NCBI RefSeq assembly: GCF_023631325.1
Contig: NZ_JALQDG010000003.1
Span: forward strand, 682,001-746,000
Length of the DNA stretch: 64,000 nt
Direction: 5' to 3'
Origin: Caballeronia sp. INDeC2
Lineage (GTDB): Bacteria > Pseudomonadota > Gammaproteobacteria > Burkholderiales > Burkholderiaceae
Shown: positions 54,925 through 63,387 of the stretch, in pieces
Layout of the letters: each line of letters starts with the position of its first letter
Numbering within the stretch: the stretch's first letter is position 1
Made by a program: the position numbers and the translations under genes
The notes under the pieces: model-generated
Seen by the model: only the letters and a program-made list of their open reading frames with translations
The model's database searches: none
Told to the model about the DNA's origin: nothing

Positions 54925-55665
54925 ATCACCATTGTTCCGATCGAACCGGCAAGGCTTGTCGTCACAGCCCGGCGCGCCGGGCAGAGGTTGCGCGACATAG
55001 CCCGGCAGATCGGCGGCGTCGATCGCGAACACGAAGAACTGATTCGGATTGTCGATGCCGTTCGGGTGATTCGTGTCCGTCACGGTGCCGACGAAGTCGT
55101 TGTCGTTCTCGATGAAAAGCGTGTGCTTGAGCGCGCCGATGCGCACGTCCAGCCGAACGCGAGGCTTTCGAGCTTGGCGGGAATATCCGTCGATGCGATG
55201 CCGTGCGCGTTCAACACGCAGACGACATCGAGAAACAGCGTCTTCGTGAGCGCGTAGGGCGCAAGGCCGTTTTCGCCGCTCGTCTGGCTCCGTCCTGCGC
55301 GACGGCGATATCGACGCGATACACGCGCTTGATCTTCGCGGTCGGATCGTCGCCGAAGCCCTTGCCCTCGCGTTCGTCGAGCAGAAGCTCGTGATCGTTC
55401 ACGGCGACGTTATCGCTGATGGTCGGATAGCCGGCGAACTGGCCGTGCCCATGCTCGTGAACGGATACGCATATTGCGTCGCCTTGCGTGCGCAGATTGC
55501 TGCGCAGTATGCGCGTGTAACCGCCGTTTGCGCCGCCGTCCTGCGGAAGCGGGCTTTGCATCACGCCGAAGAGCGTATCGCCGTGCAGGGCGATGTATCT
55601 CAGCCCGCATACGGGAGGCCCGATCCGATGCCGCCGAGCAGATTGCCTGGCGCGCCGTTTTGAGC
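54925..55665 (-). pseudogene. Broken phytase-like esterase gene
   Basis: Fragments in more than one frame on the minus strand match the esterase-like activity of phytase family. In order from 5': H-G-D-T-L-F-G-V with M-Q-S-P-L-P-Q-D-G; F-A-G-Y-P-T-I-S-D-N-V-A-V-N-D-H-E-L-L-L-D-E-R; G-F-G-D-D-P; and I-E-N-D-N-D-F-V-G-T-V with N-P-N-Q-F-F-V-F-A-I-D-A. The 5' end is lost and at least two frameshifts are needed to join the pieces. Such enzymes are exported and release phosphate from organic compounds. Confidence 0.8.
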
Positions 55666-55892
55666 GGAGCGGCCGTCGCTTTCGGACGATCGACGGCGTT
55701 GCCGCTCAACTGCACGAATGAACGGACCGATGCGGCGCGCGCTGCGATGAGGCGCTAACGATGCATTCGCGCAAGCTTAATTTCGCTTCCTGCCCGCTTC
55801 GAATCGTCCCGCACGTTGTTACGAGCGGCGGGTGACGTTTGTATGACTCAGGAAGTGAACTATCGACTGGCGATAGCGATTGCATGAACCCG
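55666..55892. other. Region upstream of the phytase-like pseudogene
   Basis: No gene or clear promoter is seen. It may hold decayed 5' coding sequence of the phytase-like gene, but I cannot read it reliably. Confidence 0.35.
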
Positions 55893-55918
55893 CAAAAACG
55901 CCGGCCCGTGGCCGGCGT
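55893..55918 (-). terminator. Terminator of the small exported protein gene
   Basis: Minus-strand ACGCCGGCC and GGCCGGCGT flank a short loop and are followed by a T run. Confidence 0.85.
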
Positions 55919-55940
55919 CGTGGACGAAAGCGTGCGCGCC

Positions 55941-56216
55941 TTATTGCTTCATCGTCCCGGTCGACTGAGAACCCTGCGCCTGATTCGGCGACATGCCTTG
56001 CTCGCGTTGCTGCATCAGCGTGCCGCTGCCGGACGAGCCCGACTGCACGCCGCCCTGCGACGCGTCGCCCGTGCGCGGGGCCGGCATCGAATCACTTTTG
56101 CCCGGTTGCATTTGCTGCTGACGCTGCATCATCTGATCGCGCGACATTTCCTGCGAAAGCGCGGCAGTGCTGGCGAGCGCGAGGAGCGCGCCAGCAATCA
56201 TCGTGGTGGTTCTCAT
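55941..56216 (-). CDS. Small exported Gln/Met/Ser-rich protein
   Basis: The 91-residue product has a signal peptide (about residues 1-21, ending A-A-L-S) and a low-complexity mature part rich in Gln, Met, Ser and Gly (M-M-Q-R-Q-Q-Q-M-Q, S-G-S-S-G-S-G). No cysteine or catalytic motif is present. It looks like a disordered periplasmic protein; function unknown. A terminator follows. Confidence 0.65.
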   Translation of the reverse strand: MRTTTMIAGALLALASTAALSQEMSRDQMMQRQQQMQPGKSDSMPAPRTGDASQGGVQSGSSGSGTLMQQREQGMSPNQAQGSQSTGTMKQ

Positions 56217-56457
56217 GTCCGTCTCCTTGAGGGGCGGGCGCCGGTTGCGCCGCTTACATGGATGTCAGCATCGAACGTGCCGCATTGGATCGGGATTAGG
56301 ATTGTCCTTATTTATATCTGAAGCGACGATAAATGCCCGATAAACGGATAGCATATTCGATGAGCGATCAAGGGCGCGGGTCTATTACAATTCGCGATCC
56401 AAACAATCTCGAACCAACTGAATCCGACTCAAAGGGCTGGACGCCGCGGAGTATGTC

Positions 56458-57030
56458 ATGTCGATCACATTAAACGATTTATTGGAATGGCGCGATCGTT
56501 TGCCCGAAGAGCCGGGTGAAGAAGCGCAGATGGTGCGAACGTTGATTGCGCGTCGTGAAGCGGAGTTGCGCACGCATATCGCGGGTTTGATCGCGTCGGT
56601 CAGCCAGCGGGAAAACTGGAAACTGCAACGCTGCGCGGCAATTGCGCGGCGGGCCGAGCAAGCGCCCGTTCAGCATCTCGAATCGATTCACGGATTTTTT
56701 CAGGATCGCGACGAAGGGAAGCGGTCTTTCGAAACGCCCGTCGTCCTTTCCGAATTCTTCGCCGACGATCGACGACAAGAGCCTGAAGTCCCGCGTGCCC
56801 CGGCGTCCACGCCGTTCGTCGCTGCGAGGCCGCTCGCGCCTTTGCCGATCGCCAATCTGCACGGGGTGATGGGCTCGCTCGAATCGCGCGTCGCCAATAC
56901 GCCAGGAATCGGGACCGGCGTACAGGGCATCAGAATCATGCGCATGGTCGCGCTGATGTCGAAAGCGCGCTCCGCCCAGATCGCAAAGATGAGAATGAGC
57001 GGCACGCAAGCGTTTTATCGCCATTCGTGA
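56458..57030 (+). CDS. Hypothetical protein, 190 residues
   Basis: There is no signal peptide or membrane segment. The start M-S-I-T-L-N-D-L-L-E-W-R-D-R-L-P-E-E-P-G is followed by a helical segment with E-A-E-L-R-T-H-I-A-G-L-I, a Pro-rich middle and a Met/Arg-rich C-terminus (R-I-M-R-M-V-A-L-M-S-K-A-R). I recognise no family. The upstream 240 bases are AT-rich compared with neighbouring genes. Confidence 0.6.
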   Translation: MSITLNDLLEWRDRLPEEPGEEAQMVRTLIARREAELRTHIAGLIASVSQRENWKLQRCAAIARRAEQAPVQHLESIHGFFQDRDEGKRSFETPVVLSEFFADDRRQEPEVPRAPASTPFVAARPLAPLPIANLHGVMGSLESRVANTPGIGTGVQGIRIMRMVALMSKARSAQIAKMRMSGTQAFYRHS

Positions 57031-57131
57031 TGCTCGACGCTTTATTCGGCGCTTGCTGATTCCGTCGAGTTATTTTTTATGCCGTATTTTTCGTTGAATC
57101 CGCATACCGCATCGGCGTCTTTTCGCTTCGT

Positions 57132-57159
57132 TTGAATCGTCGAACGTCTCGCCTATACT
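57132..57159 (+). promoter_or_regulatory. Promoter upstream of the DUF2968 gene, TTGAAT-N16-TATACT
   Basis: A near-consensus -35 (57132-57137) and -10 (57154-57159) lie about 165 bases before the DUF2968 start. The leader between has no obvious gene. Confidence 0.55.
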
Positions 57160-57323
57160 TGATTCGACAGCTTATTAATCCAGAGCCAATGGACGTCGTT
57201 CGTCATGCAGAATAATCGAGCGCTGCATTCAGGAAATTCGAATAACGCATGTTGCGGTCCTGTTTTCCGCCAACGCCACTGCGTGACGGCTGGTCCTGAA
57301 AAAGGATCTGTCAAGGAGCCATC

Positions 57324-58058
57324 GTGAAAAGTCTGCTGAGCAGAAGAGGGAGCTTGCTCGACAATGCACCATCGTTTCTCGTGCGCCAGAAAGCGCACAG
57401 TCCCGTCCGTTTCCCCTCGCCTGAAATCAAGGCGGAAGACGTGCTCGAGGAAGACGATATCCCGGCAGTCGCGTCCTCGACACGGGTGACGCCGTTGCGT
57501 CCCGCAACGGTGCCGGTTCAGCAAACCGTCAAGACGTTGCAAGCCGCGCAGCTTGCCGAGGTCGAATGGCTCGTTCAACAAGGCTCGCTTTCCACGTTTC
57601 GCACGTTTCAGAGCTTCGGTTATTCCACGAGTTTGCTGTTCTATCCGCATGAGCTGATCTATTACGCCGTGCTGTACCACGAGGGCGCCATCTGGCGCGT
57701 GCTCAAAGCCGGCGACATCGATGCAGCCGAGCCGGCGTTCCGGCATTTCGTCGAACAGGCAATGCGCCTCGCCGACGCCGAAATGCGGCGCGCGCATCTC
57801 GAAGCGCAGAACGAACAGTTCTCGCGTCTCATAGCAGAGTCAGAGGCGCAGATCGAACGCGTGCGTGTCGATCTGAGTCGAGGCAGCGAGCAGGATCAGG
57901 AAGTCGCGCTGAAGCAACAGGAAGTCCGCAAGGCGCTTGCGCAACTGGAAGGGCGGCGCGTCGCCGCGCAGGCGCAACTCAACAAGCTGCAGCGCCAACG
58001 TCATCAGCTCAATGTAACCGTCAATGAGAGCGTGCCGTTTCTGCCGCCCAAGCGATGA
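57324..58058 (+). CDS. DUF2968 family protein
   Basis: The 244-residue protein has the DUF2968 core: L-Q-A-A-Q-L-A-E-V-E-W-L-V-Q-Q-G, G-Y-S-T-S-L-L-F-Y-P-H-E-L-I-Y-Y-A-V-L-Y and A-G-D-I-D-A-A-E-P-A-F near residues 70-145. A long coiled-coil region (about 160-235) rich in Glu, Gln and Arg follows. No good signal peptide is seen. Function is unknown. Confidence 0.82.
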   Translation: MKSLLSRRGSLLDNAPSFLVRQKAHSPVRFPSPEIKAEDVLEEDDIPAVASSTRVTPLRPATVPVQQTVKTLQAAQLAEVEWLVQQGSLSTFRTFQSFGYSTSLLFYPHELIYYAVLYHEGAIWRVLKAGDIDAAEPAFRHFVEQAMRLADAEMRRAHLEAQNEQFSRLIAESEAQIERVRVDLSRGSEQDQEVALKQQEVRKALAQLEGRRVAAQAQLNKLQRQRHQLNVTVNESVPFLPPKR

Positions 58059-58121
58059 CCGCGCAAGGAATTCGTCGGAAGAAAACTTTCCGATCTCGCG
58101 TAGAATCGCCCCTTCGTGCAG

Positions 58122-58346
58122 CTAGTCGATTCTTTCGGCATACTCCGCACCGAACTTCGCAATATATGTGCTGAGCCCGCGTCCGGCGCGGGCGAGCTGC
58201 TTCATTTCCTCGACGCGCGCGCGACCGGGCACGCGATAGTCATACAAGTATGTCCCGCCGCTGACGAAGCGCACCTTGATGCCGTCGCGCAGGATGTCGA
58301 ATGCTTCGACGCCCGAATTGCCGGCAAGATTTCGATAGGGTTGCAT
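58122..58346 (-). CDS. KTSC domain protein
   Basis: The 74-residue protein matches the KTSC domain: S-G-V-E-A-F-D-I-L, I-K-V-R-F-V-S-G-G-T-Y-L-Y-D-Y-R-V-P, and a C-terminal helix with G-L-S-T-Y-I. The domain is often fused to lysyl-tRNA synthetase-like or RNA-related proteins, but the free form has no known role. ATG 58346 starts the conserved part. Confidence 0.8.
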   Translation of the reverse strand: MQPYRNLAGNSGVEAFDILRDGIKVRFVSGGTYLYDYRVPGRARVEEMKQLARAGRGLSTYIAKFGAEYAERID

Positions 58347-58431
58347 GGTGTCTTCAAGTTCGAACGAACGCAAACGATTGCGCGTTCGAGGCTGGCCTAA
58401 AGTTTCGCCGGCCGGGACCGTTAAGGGTGTC

Positions 58432-58674
58432 ATGGATAAAGATCAATTCCCGTTCCTCGACTCGGACGATCCACACTTTCAGCACGCACGCGCGCTGAGC
58501 CTTTCCGTGGGTGCGATTCGACGTGCGCAGGGCAAGTGCAGTCCCAACGACTTCCCGGTCGGTTCGCTCGAATGGCACTTCGCCATCGAAGATTTCGCGG
58601 GCGACGTCCTGCGCGCGCTGATGGACGAGACGGAAAACACCGACATCCAAGTCGGCGAGCGCCCGCGCGACTGA
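58432..58674 (+). CDS. Small hypothetical protein, 80 residues
   Basis: The frame starts M-D-K-D-Q-F-P-F-L-D-S-D-D-P-H-F and has an acidic C-terminal part (A-L-M-D-E-T-E-N-T-D-I). No signal or membrane segment is seen, and I recognise no family. It is divergent from the KTSC gene. Confidence 0.55.
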   Translation: MDKDQFPFLDSDDPHFQHARALSLSVGAIRRAQGKCSPNDFPVGSLEWHFAIEDFAGDVLRALMDETENTDIQVGERPRD

Positions 58675-58749
58675 GCGAGCGCACGCTCCCGTTTCGACGT
58701 TCAGCCGTCCTGTCGTCCTTGCCGCCATTCGGCGGCGATTCCCCTTTCG

Positions 58750-59256
58750 TTATAGCTTCACGCCGCCCGCTTCGGGCGCATCCACGCCGCCGGGCGGGAT
58801 CGCGCCGCTCGGGCTGATGTCGCTCGTGCGGTCGTTCGACCAGTACGGCTCGCGTCCGTAGTGCTGATGGACGGTGCTCGCCCAGACGCGATCGGCCATC
58901 GACGGCCACGCATCCTTGTCGAACCCCGGCGAGTTGCGAACTTGCTCGGCCGTCGCGTCGATGCGAAAGCACCGGTTGTCGGTATCGAGCGTGAGCGCGC
59001 TCCACGGCACCGCCAGCAGTTTGTCGCCGATGCCGAGAAAGCCTCCGCTCGATAGCACCGCATACGCGACGCGTCCGCTCGTCACATCGAGCATGATTTC
59101 CTTGAGCGAGCCGACATCGTGACCGTCGCTGCTCATCACCGAATTGCCGTCGAGTGTGCTTGCCGCCATGACATCGGGTCCCGGACCCGCGGCCGTCGCT
59201 GCGCCCTTGCCAACGATCTTCGCGCCTGCCGAAGACGGTTCCGTCGATTCAATCAT
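58750..59256 (-). CDS. PRC-barrel domain protein
   Basis: The 168-residue protein has an N-terminal PRC-barrel (M-A-A-S-T-L-D-G-N-S-V, V-G-S-L-K-E-I-M-L-D-V-T-S-G-R-V-A-Y-A-V-L, L-L-A-V-P-W-S-A-L) and a C-terminal part with W-P-S-M-A-D-R-V-W. Stand-alone members are common stress-related proteins in Burkholderiaceae. AAGGAG lies eight bases before the ATG at 59256. It is divergent from the RNase H-fold gene. Confidence 0.88.
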   Translation of the reverse strand: MIESTEPSSAGAKIVGKGAATAAGPGPDVMAASTLDGNSVMSSDGHDVGSLKEIMLDVTSGRVAYAVLSSGGFLGIGDKLLAVPWSALTLDTDNRCFRIDATAEQVRNSPGFDKDAWPSMADRVWASTVHQHYGREPYWSNDRTSDISPSGAIPPGGVDAPEAGGVKL

Positions 59257-59365
59257 GATCCGCTCCTTGACCGGTTGTGTGGACACGTTTTGTTCAGCAA
59301 CGGCCGTACCATGAGGCGTCACGTCGTCTGCTAAGCTCGGAGTTCGTTCAATCCTGTCGCCGCCC

Positions 59366-60046
59366 ATGATCGCTATCGAGGAACTGCTCGCCGTCGCGTA
59401 CAAGAAGGAACGCATGCAGAGCCGGCGGCTCGCGAAGGGCGCGGCGATATCCGAGCACGCGGCGCTCGTCAGGACACTGGAAAAGGCGGCGGCGGGGCAA
59501 TCCTTGCGGAATCTGATCGATGCGCGCCGCGCCGCGCAAAACCGGCACGCCGACGCGCTGATTTCGCGCGCAAGCCGCCGTACCGAGCGTGCGAGCCGGG
59601 CGAAGCGGCGCGATGCCGAGATCGAAACCCACGGATGGCGCGGCTGGTTCGACGGATCCGCGCTGCCGAATCCCGGGCGGCTCGGGATCGGCGGCGTGCT
59701 CGTCGGGCCGCTGGGAGAGACCGTCGAGATCAGCGTCGCCGCGGGCACGGGCGACAGCAGCGCGGCGGAATATCTCGCGCTCATCGCCGTGCTCGAAGCG
59801 GCAGCGCGAGCCGGCGTCACCGATGCGGTGATCTACGGCGACAGCCGCGTCGTGATCGACGACGCCAGCGCTTCGGACGACGCGGCCATCCGCTCACTTG
59901 CGCATCATCGCGCGCGCGTGCGTGCGCTCGTCGCGCGGATCGGCGATGTGCGGCTGCAGTGGATACCGCGTGCCCGCAACGTCCGCGCAGACGCGTTGTC
60001 GCGCAAGGCGCTCGGTTCGGCGCGCGCGACGGTCGAAGCCGCCTGA
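59366..60046 (+). CDS. RNase H-fold protein with long N-terminal extension
   Basis: The C-terminal part (about residues 93-215) is a reverse-transcriptase-type RNase H domain. All four acidic catalytic residues can be placed: D96 in W-F-D-G-S-A, E135 in S-S-A-A-E-Y-L-A, D159 in I-Y-G-D-S-R, and D209 in R-N-V-R-A-D-A-L-S. The first 90 residues are helical, Arg/Ala-rich and not part of the standard fold. It probably cleaves RNA in RNA-DNA hybrids, although the extension suggests a particular partner or target. Confidence 0.85.
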   Translation: MIAIEELLAVAYKKERMQSRRLAKGAAISEHAALVRTLEKAAAGQSLRNLIDARRAAQNRHADALISRASRRTERASRAKRRDAEIETHGWRGWFDGSALPNPGRLGIGGVLVGPLGETVEISVAAGTGDSSAAEYLALIAVLEAAARAGVTDAVIYGDSRVVIDDASASDDAAIRSLAHHRARVRALVARIGDVRLQWIPRARNVRADALSRKALGSARATVEAA

Positions 60047-60104
60047 CGCGGCGCGCGCCCGACATAAGGAAGCCATAAGCCGCGGGCTTCGATAATCGCT
60101 GCCG

Positions 60105-60848
60105 TCACTTCAAATCGCGGACATCGGCCGTCGGCGTGTCGCCGAATGCATCGCTGAGCAGATAGTCAACGACCTTGCGCGCCGATTCTTCGGGCGTCGC
60201 GAGCTGGCCATCGCGTTTGAGAGCGTCGAAGCGTTCGCGCATCGGAAAGCGTTCGAGTTCCGTGCCACGGATTTCGGCCTGCATGTCGGTGTCGACGACG
60301 CCCGGCGCGACGCTGCAGATGCGCAGCGCGCGATTGCCGTCGAGTGTGACGGCGCGCGCGTGGTGATCGAGCGCCGCCTTCGTCGCGCAGTAGATGCTCC
60401 AGCCAGGATACGCGTTGCGCGCCGCGCCGCTGGAAATATGGACGATGCGCGTGTCCGTCGCCTGCGCGCTGGCCTGAACGACGGCCGCTGCGAGCGTCAG
60501 CGGGGCGGCGACGTTCACGCTGACCGCACGCGCGACGGCGGCCGGCTCCTGATCCGCTAGACTGCCGACCGGCGCGAGCATCCCGGCATTGTTGACGAGC
60601 AGCACGCGCGCGGCGCCGGAGACGAAGCGGGACAAGGCATCGCCCGACAGCCAATCGCCAAGCTTCGTCAGATCGGCGAGATCCAGTTCGACCTCGTGCA
60701 AGCGGCCGGGATAGCGCGCGGCAAGTTCGTCGTTGCGGTTTCGGGAGATGGCGAGCACGTCGGCGCCTTGCGCGAGCAGAAGTCCCGCGAGCGCTGCGCC
60801 GAGTCCGCGGGTGTGGCCAGTGAGGATGGCGCGCGTCTGATTGGACAT
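60105..60848 (-). CDS. SDR family oxidoreductase
   Basis: The 247-residue classical short-chain dehydrogenase has the NAD(P) motif T-G-H-T-R-G-L-G near residue 10, N-N-A-G near residue 85, and the active site S-S-G-A-A-R-N-A-Y-P-G-W-S-I-Y-C-A-T-K. The product substrate is unknown. ATG 60848 is used; an upstream in-frame extension is not conserved. Confidence 0.9.
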   Translation of the reverse strand: MSNQTRAILTGHTRGLGAALAGLLLAQGADVLAISRNRNDELAARYPGRLHEVELDLADLTKLGDWLSGDALSRFVSGAARVLLVNNAGMLAPVGSLADQEPAAVARAVSVNVAAPLTLAAAVVQASAQATDTRIVHISSGAARNAYPGWSIYCATKAALDHHARAVTLDGNRALRICSVAPGVVDTDMQAEIRGTELERFPMRERFDALKRDGQLATPEESARKVVDYLLSDAFGDTPTADVRDLK

Positions 60849-61066
60849 GGGCGTGATCGAGTTGGCTGAAGTCGTCCCGATTCTAGCGGCATGTGCGTCC
60901 ACGTGTCGGCTACGCCCAATCGCGACGATCCGGCAAGCTGAAAACGTGCGCTGAACGGTCGATCGTTGGTTCCTGGACACAGCGGCGACGAGTGACTTTT
61001 TTCTGACTGACAAACGACTTCACAAAATTGACAATCTTCTTCAAACGAGAATCGCGGGAGACTGCC

Positions 61067-62227
61067 ATGCCGAACCGCCCAAAAGCGTCCCGAGCTGCGT
61101 CGCCTAATTCCGAGGCCGGTCATGTCGACGCGCGCTCGCTGACGTTTTCTGTAGCGCTATGCGCGACGCTAATCGGCTCGCCGGCGGCGGTGTGGGCGCA
61201 GAGTTCCGTGCAGCTCTACGGCGAGCTCGATACTGGCGTCGCTTATACGAGCAACGTCGGCGGCCGTTCGCAATATCGGCTGACCACCGGCACCATCGAC
61301 GGCAGCTACTGGGGTCTGCAAGGTACCGAAGATCTCGGCGGCGGCGCGCGCGCGATCTTTCGGCTCGAACGCGGCTTGTCCGTCACGACGGGCGAGGGCC
61401 TCAACGATCATCCGGTGTACGTCGGCATCGGCACGGATACGCTCGGCACGGTCACCTTCGGGCGCCAGTACGATTCGATCCACGATTATTTCCAGACCTT
61501 CACGCTCACCGGCAACACGGGCGGCACTGCGTTCGCGCACGTGCTGGACAACGACAACGCCAATAACTCGTTCCTGGCGGCGAACTCCGTCAAGTACACG
61601 AGCGCGAGCTACGGCGGCTTCAGTTTCGGCGGCCTCTACGCGTTCTCCAACGAAGCGGGCGCGTTTTCGGACAACCGCGCGTACAGCGTCGGAGCGAACT
61701 ACTCGGCCGGCTCGTTCAATGCGGGCGCAGCCTACCTGCACAACAAGGGACGCGGCAACACCACGGCCGGCGCATACGATTCGCTCACGCTGCCCGGCCC
61801 CGGCAACACGGTCTTCAACGCAAACATTCAGCGGCAGAACACGTTCGGCGTCGGCATGAGTTACGAACTCGGCGAATTCACGTTGAGCGGCGCGTTTTCC
61901 CGCGCGATCAACTCCGGCGTAACCGATGCCGACACCGGCGACCTGATGCCGTCGCTCGCGCTCAACAACTACGAGATCAACGGCATCTACAAGCTGACGC
62001 CGGCGATCCAGTTGTCGGGGATGTACGTGTACACCAGCGGCGGCGGCGCGCACTGGCACGAGGGCGCGTTGCAGGTCGACTATCTTCTGTCCAAGCGCAC
62101 GGACGTGTATCTCGAATCGATCTATCAGCGCGCTTCGTCGGGCGCGCCGGCGGTGATCAACACCAACGATCCGTCGAGCGGTCGCAACCAGCTGATGCTG
62201 AGCACAGGCATTCGTCATCGTTTCTGA
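61067..62227 (+). CDS. Gram-negative general porin
   Basis: The 386-residue outer-membrane beta-barrel begins with an unusually long N-terminal region before the signal sequence (cleavage likely after A-V-W-A-Q near residue 46). The mature start S-S-V-Q-L-Y-G-E-L-D-T-G-V-A-Y is typical of beta-proteobacterial porins. The protein ends in Phe (R-H-R-F), as expected for barrel insertion. GGGAG precedes ATG 61067. Confidence 0.93.
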   Translation: MPNRPKASRAASPNSEAGHVDARSLTFSVALCATLIGSPAAVWAQSSVQLYGELDTGVAYTSNVGGRSQYRLTTGTIDGSYWGLQGTEDLGGGARAIFRLERGLSVTTGEGLNDHPVYVGIGTDTLGTVTFGRQYDSIHDYFQTFTLTGNTGGTAFAHVLDNDNANNSFLAANSVKYTSASYGGFSFGGLYAFSNEAGAFSDNRAYSVGANYSAGSFNAGAAYLHNKGRGNTTAGAYDSLTLPGPGNTVFNANIQRQNTFGVGMSYELGEFTLSGAFSRAINSGVTDADTGDLMPSLALNNYEINGIYKLTPAIQLSGMYVYTSGGGAHWHEGALQVDYLLSKRTDVYLESIYQRASSGAPAVINTNDPSSGRNQLMLSTGIRHRF

Positions 62228-62293
62228 GGGTTCTAGGCGCGTCGCGCGCGTGCTAACTTAGCGGTCTGTTTTCCGCTGGTCAGCAGGTGCCTT

Positions 62294-62926
62294 ATGTCGC
62301 TCCAGACCTTCTCGATTTTTCTGCCCGCATGCTTCGCCATCAACATGGCGTTCGGGCCGAACAACGTGCTGTCGCTGTCGAACGGCGCGCGCGATGGCGT
62401 GCGCGCATCGGTGCTGGCGTCGTCGGGACGGATCGTCGCGTTCGCGATCATGATCGCCATCGCGGGACTGGGGCTCGGCGCGCTGCTGCTGGCGTCGCAG
62501 ACGCTCTTCACCGCGATCAAGCTGGCCGGCGCGGCCTATCTCGTCTGGATTGGCGTGAAGCTGATGCGCTCGGGGCCGTCGCTCGTCGTCAGGGAAGAAG
62601 GCGCGGCGCGCGGCCGCGTGAGTCTTGCGCGCCTCACCAAGCAGGAATTCTGGGTCGCAGCCGGAAATCCGAAAGCGATCCTCGTATTCACGGCGTTCTT
62701 CCCGCAATTCGTCGATCGCGGCGCGTACGCGGCGAGTTTCGCGATTCTCGGCGCGACGTTCCTGCTGCTCGAACTGGTGGCGATCGTCATTTACGCGGCA
62801 TTGGGCGCGCGCCTGGGTTCGCTCTCGCGCGGCGCGCGGGGCTTCTTCTGGTTCAATCGCGTGAGCGGGGCGCTGATGATCTGTTTCGGCGTCATGCTGG
62901 CTTTCGTGCGCCGGCCCGCGACGTGA
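62294..62926 (+). CDS. LysE family amino acid exporter
   Basis: The 210-residue inner-membrane protein has about six helices and the LysE/RhtB signature near the start (N-M-A-F-G-P-N-N-V-L near residue 17) and F-W-V-A-A-G-N-P-K-A-I-L-V-F near residue 120. It exports an amino acid or derivative. It lies 66 bases after the porin on the same strand. Confidence 0.92.
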   Translation: MSLQTFSIFLPACFAINMAFGPNNVLSLSNGARDGVRASVLASSGRIVAFAIMIAIAGLGLGALLLASQTLFTAIKLAGAAYLVWIGVKLMRSGPSLVVREEGAARGRVSLARLTKQEFWVAAGNPKAILVFTAFFPQFVDRGAYAASFAILGATFLLLELVAIVIYAALGARLGSLSRGARGFFWFNRVSGALMICFGVMLAFVRRPAT

Positions 62927-63387
62927 ATCCGCCAATATCGAAACCGAATTAATCGCGCGGAGTATTACGTCGAGTGATGGAGAATAACGGCGCATTAAGC
63001 TTTCAGGGCTATGCCCCGAGTGACCGAATCACAAATAAATACAAAATGCGGCACTCGCGAATCGTCTTTCGTTTCGCTTAACTAAGCTGGCGCGTAGGCA
63101 AGCGATCCTGAAAGGTAGATGAAATTGGACCTGCCGCACCCGGCGACGTTGGGTCGCGTGCCTGCTCTTGCGCCTTATCCCATACTGTTGCGCGCCATAT
63201 TTGTTGACCGCAGGCAGCGCGTGCCCGTAATTTGCGATAATCACACGTTTTATCCACAAATAATCGCATGCGTAGTCGCGCGACCGTTTCGTGGCGTAAT
63301 TCGCGCGGGTCGCTTATTTCGTTATTGCCTGCGATCGGCACCGTGAATTGCGCCGATTCGCTCATGTTGTCCGAAGGATCTTTTCCG
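62927..63387. other. Intergenic region before the POT transporter gene
   Basis: A 75-codon frame at 63119-63346 has a modest AAAGG site but no recognisable protein features; I leave it uncalled. The region is more AT-rich and should contain the transporter promoter. Confidence 0.45.

Noticed and set aside
63119..63346. 75-codon frame in the gap before the POT gene
   Set aside because: Has a modest ribosome site but no signal peptide, domain or convincing codon pattern.
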